From the NCBI GenBank assembly GCA_035620975.1, contig DASPFV010000287.1, positions 1 through 28,513 of the forward strand: 28,513 nt of DNA, given 5' to 3'. Below are positions 26,706 through 28,513 of the stretch, piece after piece. Position 1 is the stretch's first letter, and every line of letters begins with the position of its first letter. The DNA is from DASPFV01 sp035620975 (GTDB lineage Bacteria; Acidobacteriota; Vicinamibacteria; Vicinamibacterales; 2-12-FULL-66-21). Both the position numbers and the translations under genes were made by a program. A model generated the notes under the pieces. The model made no database searches. It was not told the origin of the DNA and saw only the letters and a list, made by a program, of their open reading frames with translations.

Positions 26706-27929
26706 TCAGAGGATCCTGCCGAAGCCGAACAGCTCGTCCCCTTTCGCCGCTTCGCCAAGGAACTGACGCAGCAGGAGCCGGGCTGCGAGCCAGCTGACGG
26801 CCGCACCGTGCCGGCCTTGCCCGAGCGCGAAGAGATGGTGCGGAAAATTGCGATGCGTGCCGATGAACGGCAGCCCGTCCACCGTTCCCTCGTACGTGTA
26901 TGCCCAGGACCACTCCGGCTCGGCCCCCGAGATCGCCGGGTACATCGTCGACAGCTCGTACATGAGCTGACCGGTCCGCTGGATCAGCACCTTGTCGAGG
27001 GCCCGGCTCGCCACCGGCCGCTGGTCCGCGCCCGCGAACAGCACCCGATCGTCCTTCAGCCAGCGAAGGAAGTGAGGCGGCGCCGCCGCGTCGCGCAGGG
27101 CCGCCGCCCGGTTTCCCAGCTCGCGCCTCACCGCCGCCGGAAGCGATTCGGTCAGGACGGCGTAGCCCTGCTCGGGCCTGAGGTGCCGGTGCAGCGCCCT
27201 CACGCCAGGAGAGGCGGCGGCCGTCGTGACCACGACGGCCTCGGCGCGGACAGTGGCCGCGGCGGTCAGCACGTCCACGTGCCTGCGCGTGAACCGGATG
27301 CGCCTGACGGGCGAACGCTCGTATACCACTGCGCCCCTGCCCGCTGCGGCGGACGCGAATCCCAGACACGCGCGGTAGGGATCGAGGCCGGCGCCGCGCG
27401 TCCGGATTGCCCCGCCGGACTCCACGGAAGTCTGGCGCGTGACGGCGGCCGGCGTGATCCAGGTGTGTTCCAGCCCCGCCGCGCGCCGCGCCTGGTACTC
27501 GCGGCGCAGCCGCGCGCTTTCCTGCGGCAGCCGGTTGGCGAGGTGCAGCAGATCGAGCGGCGCGTGATCGCAGCGCAGGTCGAGTCGCCGGACGGCAGCC
27601 GAGAAGTCGAGCGAGGCCCGCCTCAGCTGGCGCCAGAGCGCCCGCGCGGCCCGCAGGCCGTGCGAGGCGGCCGTTGTCTGGAAGGACGCATCGAAATCCT
27701 CCCGCACCAGGCCAAGCGACCCCGCCGTCGCGCCCGCCCCCAGGCGATCGGCCTCGAGGACGACGACCGGCACGCCCGCCGCGGCGAACGACCAGGCGCA
27801 AGCGCAGCCCGTCAGCCCGCCGCCGACGATGACGACGCGCGTGGTGTGCTCGCCGGTGATGCGGGAATGCGCCGGGCGACGAGTCCTGGGAAACCTGTCG
27901 AGCCAGTACGGCGCGCGCCGCACGCTCAC
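26706..27929 (-). CDS. FAD-dependent oxidoreductase, DAO (amino-acid/glycine oxidase-like) family
   Basis: Flavoprotein of about 407 residues that probably oxidises an amine or amino acid; the substrate is not identifiable. The Rossmann motif VVIVGGGLTGCACAW is at residues 32-46 (Gly36 to Gly41), then VVLEADRLGAGATAGSLG for the adenosine and flavin contacts. The C-terminal DAO block is visible as YEGTVDGLPFIGTH and FALGQGRHGAAVSWLAARLL. The N-terminal PYWLDRFPRTRRP before the Rossmann fold is typical of this subgroup. I chose GTG at 27927-27929, eight bases after GGAG; further GTGs upstream (for example 27971) extend the frame without a better ribosome-binding site. No signal peptide. It stands alone and ends 42 bases from the convergent epimerase. 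Confidence 0.85.
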   Translation of the reverse strand: MSVRRAPYWLDRFPRTRRPAHSRITGEHTTRVVIVGGGLTGCACAWSFAAAGVPVVVLEADRLGAGATAGSLGLVREDFDASFQTTAASHGLRAARALWRQLRRASLDFSAAVRRLDLRCDHAPLDLLHLANRLPQESARLRREYQARRAAGLEHTWITPAAVTRQTSVESGGAIRTRGAGLDPYRACLGFASAAAGRGAVVYERSPVRRIRFTRRHVDVLTAAATVRAEAVVVTTAAASPGVRALHRHLRPEQGYAVLTESLPAAVRRELGNRAAALRDAAAPPHFLRWLKDDRVLFAGADQRPVASRALDKVLIQRTGQLMYELSTMYPAISGAEPEWSWAYTYEGTVDGLPFIGTHRNFPHHLFALGQGRHGAAVSWLAARLLLRQFLGEAAKGDELFGFGRIL

Positions 27930-27993
27930 GCGAGGCACTCCAGCAGGCGCTCCGGATACGCGGCAGGACACACGTCAGTCATGCGGCGGGTCT

Positions 27994-27999
27994 ATTCTA
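27994..27999 (-). promoter_or_regulatory. Possible -10 for the FAD oxidoreductase
   Basis: The minus strand reads TAGAAT (27999-27994), five of six matches to TATAAT, about 65 bases before the GTG start, in a locally AT-richer patch. No recognisable -35 at the proper distance. Low-confidence pattern. Confidence 0.25.
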
Positions 28000-28005
28000 A
28001 TCCGG

Positions 28006-28102
28006 GAGTGCACTCGAATCGTGCAGGCACGAACCACGTCAGCCTGACGCGCAAGGTGGAACGAACGTATGACGACGCGTCGTTTGGTTCAACGATCATC
28101 GT
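28006..28102. other. Cluster of five short palindromes in the intergenic region
   Basis: Within 97 bases: GAGTGCACTC (28006-28015), GTGC-AG-GCAC (28021-28030), CGTCAG-C-CTGACG (28037-28049), ACGACGCGTCGT (28072-28083) and ACGAT-C-ATCGT (28092-28102). The 362-base gap 27930-28291 has no supportable gene. The palindromes could be operators, small RNA stems, or chance in GC-rich DNA. Confidence 0.4.
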
Positions 28103-28213
28103 GGACCAGTGCCTCGTGTTCATCGTGGTTGCCCTGAGCCCGTGTATGAATTGACGGCCAAGTGAATGTCTGGCTCGCCCCCATCAACGTGCCCGACCCG
28201 GGACACTCTCCAA

Positions 28214-28269
28214 ATCCGTGTTATTCCGTGTTCTTCCGTGGCGTGGCGTGGCGTGGCGTGGCATGGCAT
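28214..28269 (+). repeat. 10-base TTCCGTG array followed by a 5-base GGCGT/GGCAT tandem
   Basis: ATCCGTG-TTATTCCGTG-TTCTTCCGTG (28214-28240) is nearly the sequence at 20321-20397. It runs directly into six 5-base units, four GGCGT and two GGCAT (28240-28269), ending in a potential ATG at 28268. A looser relative, CGTGTTCATCGTGG, lies at 28115-28128. Confidence 0.8.
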
Positions 28270-28291
28270 GAGGCTTGTAACATTCGTGGCC

Positions 28292-28513
28292 ATGACCGTC
28301 GCCGAACAGCTCGACAAGCTTGCGTCGTTCGAACCCGTTCCGTTTCCGGTCGTGAGCCTCTATCTCAACGCACAGCCCGGCCAGACCGGGCGCGATCAGT
28401 TCCAGCCCTTCATCAAGAAGGAGCTTGCGGCGCGGCGCCGGACCTACGGCGCCGGCACACCCGAGCGGGAAAGCCTCGACCGGGACCTGGAGCGCATCAT
28501 GCGCTACCTGGAG
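28292..28513 (+). CDS. N-terminal part of a baeRF/Vms1-like protein (cut by window end)
   Basis: Only the first 74 codons are inside the window, with no stop. The sequence reads MTVAEQLDKLASFEPVPFPV, then SLYLNAQPGQTGRDQFQPFI, and continues with RRRTYGAGTPERESLDRDLE. This resembles the N-terminus of bacterial archaeo-eukaryotic release-factor-like (baeRF) proteins, relatives of eRF1 and Vms1 that act on peptidyl-tRNA or ribosomes in characterised members. Recognition is by N-terminal pattern only; the catalytic loop is not visible. ATG at 28292 is preferred; an in-frame ATG at 28268 at the end of the 5-base repeat would add MRLVTFVA. No clear ribosome-binding site for either. Confidence 0.6.
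   Translation, partial: MTVAEQLDKLASFEPVPFPVVSLYLNAQPGQTGRDQFQPFIKKELAARRRTYGAGTPERESLDRDLERIMRYLE

Noticed and set aside
28006..28018. Shared 13-mer GAGTGCACTCGAA with the his leader (8898-8910)
   Set aside because: A few such 13-base matches are expected by chance in a 28-kb GC-rich window, and neither context suggests a common function.

Overview
The window is a GC-rich, densely coded chromosomal stretch from a free-living bacterium. The gene set (two S9 prolyl-oligopeptidase-type peptidases, a lipoprotein M28 peptidase, a TIGR01777-type epimerase, a bacterial release-factor-like (baeRF/Vms1) protein, a lone MurE paralogue and a complete-looking his cluster) together with the composition fits Acidobacteriota, possibly the Vicinamibacteria. 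That placement is inference from gene flavour; no rRNA or tRNA gene is present to confirm it. I see no insertion sequence, CRISPR array, integrase or phage gene.

Layout. (1) 112-2179, minus strand: a tightly overlapping molybdate ABC transporter operon modA-modB-modC, divergent from a small regulator (2298-2732) that joins an excisionase/MerR-like helix-turn-helix to a molybdate-binding Mop (TOBE) domain. The ModC here lacks the usual TOBE domain. (2) 2686-4848, minus: a GlgX/isoamylase-type glycogen debranching enzyme whose 3' end overlaps that of the regulator. (3) 4978-8790, plus: a secreted S9 peptidase followed 6 bases later by gamma-glutamyltranspeptidase, probably a peptide and glutathione scavenging pair. 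(4) 8764-15348, plus: the histidine operon hisI-G-D-C-B-H-F-A. It is preceded by a promoter-like TTGACA/TAGTCT pair, a 25-codon leader peptide with six His codons in a run of seven, and mutually exclusive antiterminator and terminator hairpins. This is a textbook-like translation attenuator. hisE and a histidinol-phosphate phosphatase gene are missing from the cluster. (5) 15392-17710: M28 peptidase with a multi-spanning membrane half. (6) 17792-20298: an archaeal-type AAA/STAND-like ATPase translationally coupled to a UMF1-type MFS transporter. (7) 20383-23193: a PlsC-like acyltransferase and a divergent MurE-like ligase. (8) 23600-25552, minus: a second S9 peptidase. (9) 25731-26663, plus: TIGR01777 epimerase. 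(10) 26706-27929, minus: FAD-dependent oxidoreductase of the DAO family. (11) 28292 to the end: start of a baeRF/Vms1-like gene cut by the window edge.

Two things stand out. The first is the his attenuator (8764-8949), fully readable from the sequence. The second is that most longer intergenic gaps carry short tandem arrays with a period of 10 bases (cores ATCCGCGT, TTCCGTGTT, TTCTGCAGG; 19-84, 20321-20397, 23261-23400, 25661-25690, 28214-28240), plus a 7-base array in the hisG-hisD gap and a 5-base array before the last gene. One array supplies the likely start codon of the acyltransferase. These look like a genome-wide intergenic repeat class rather than single-locus accidents.
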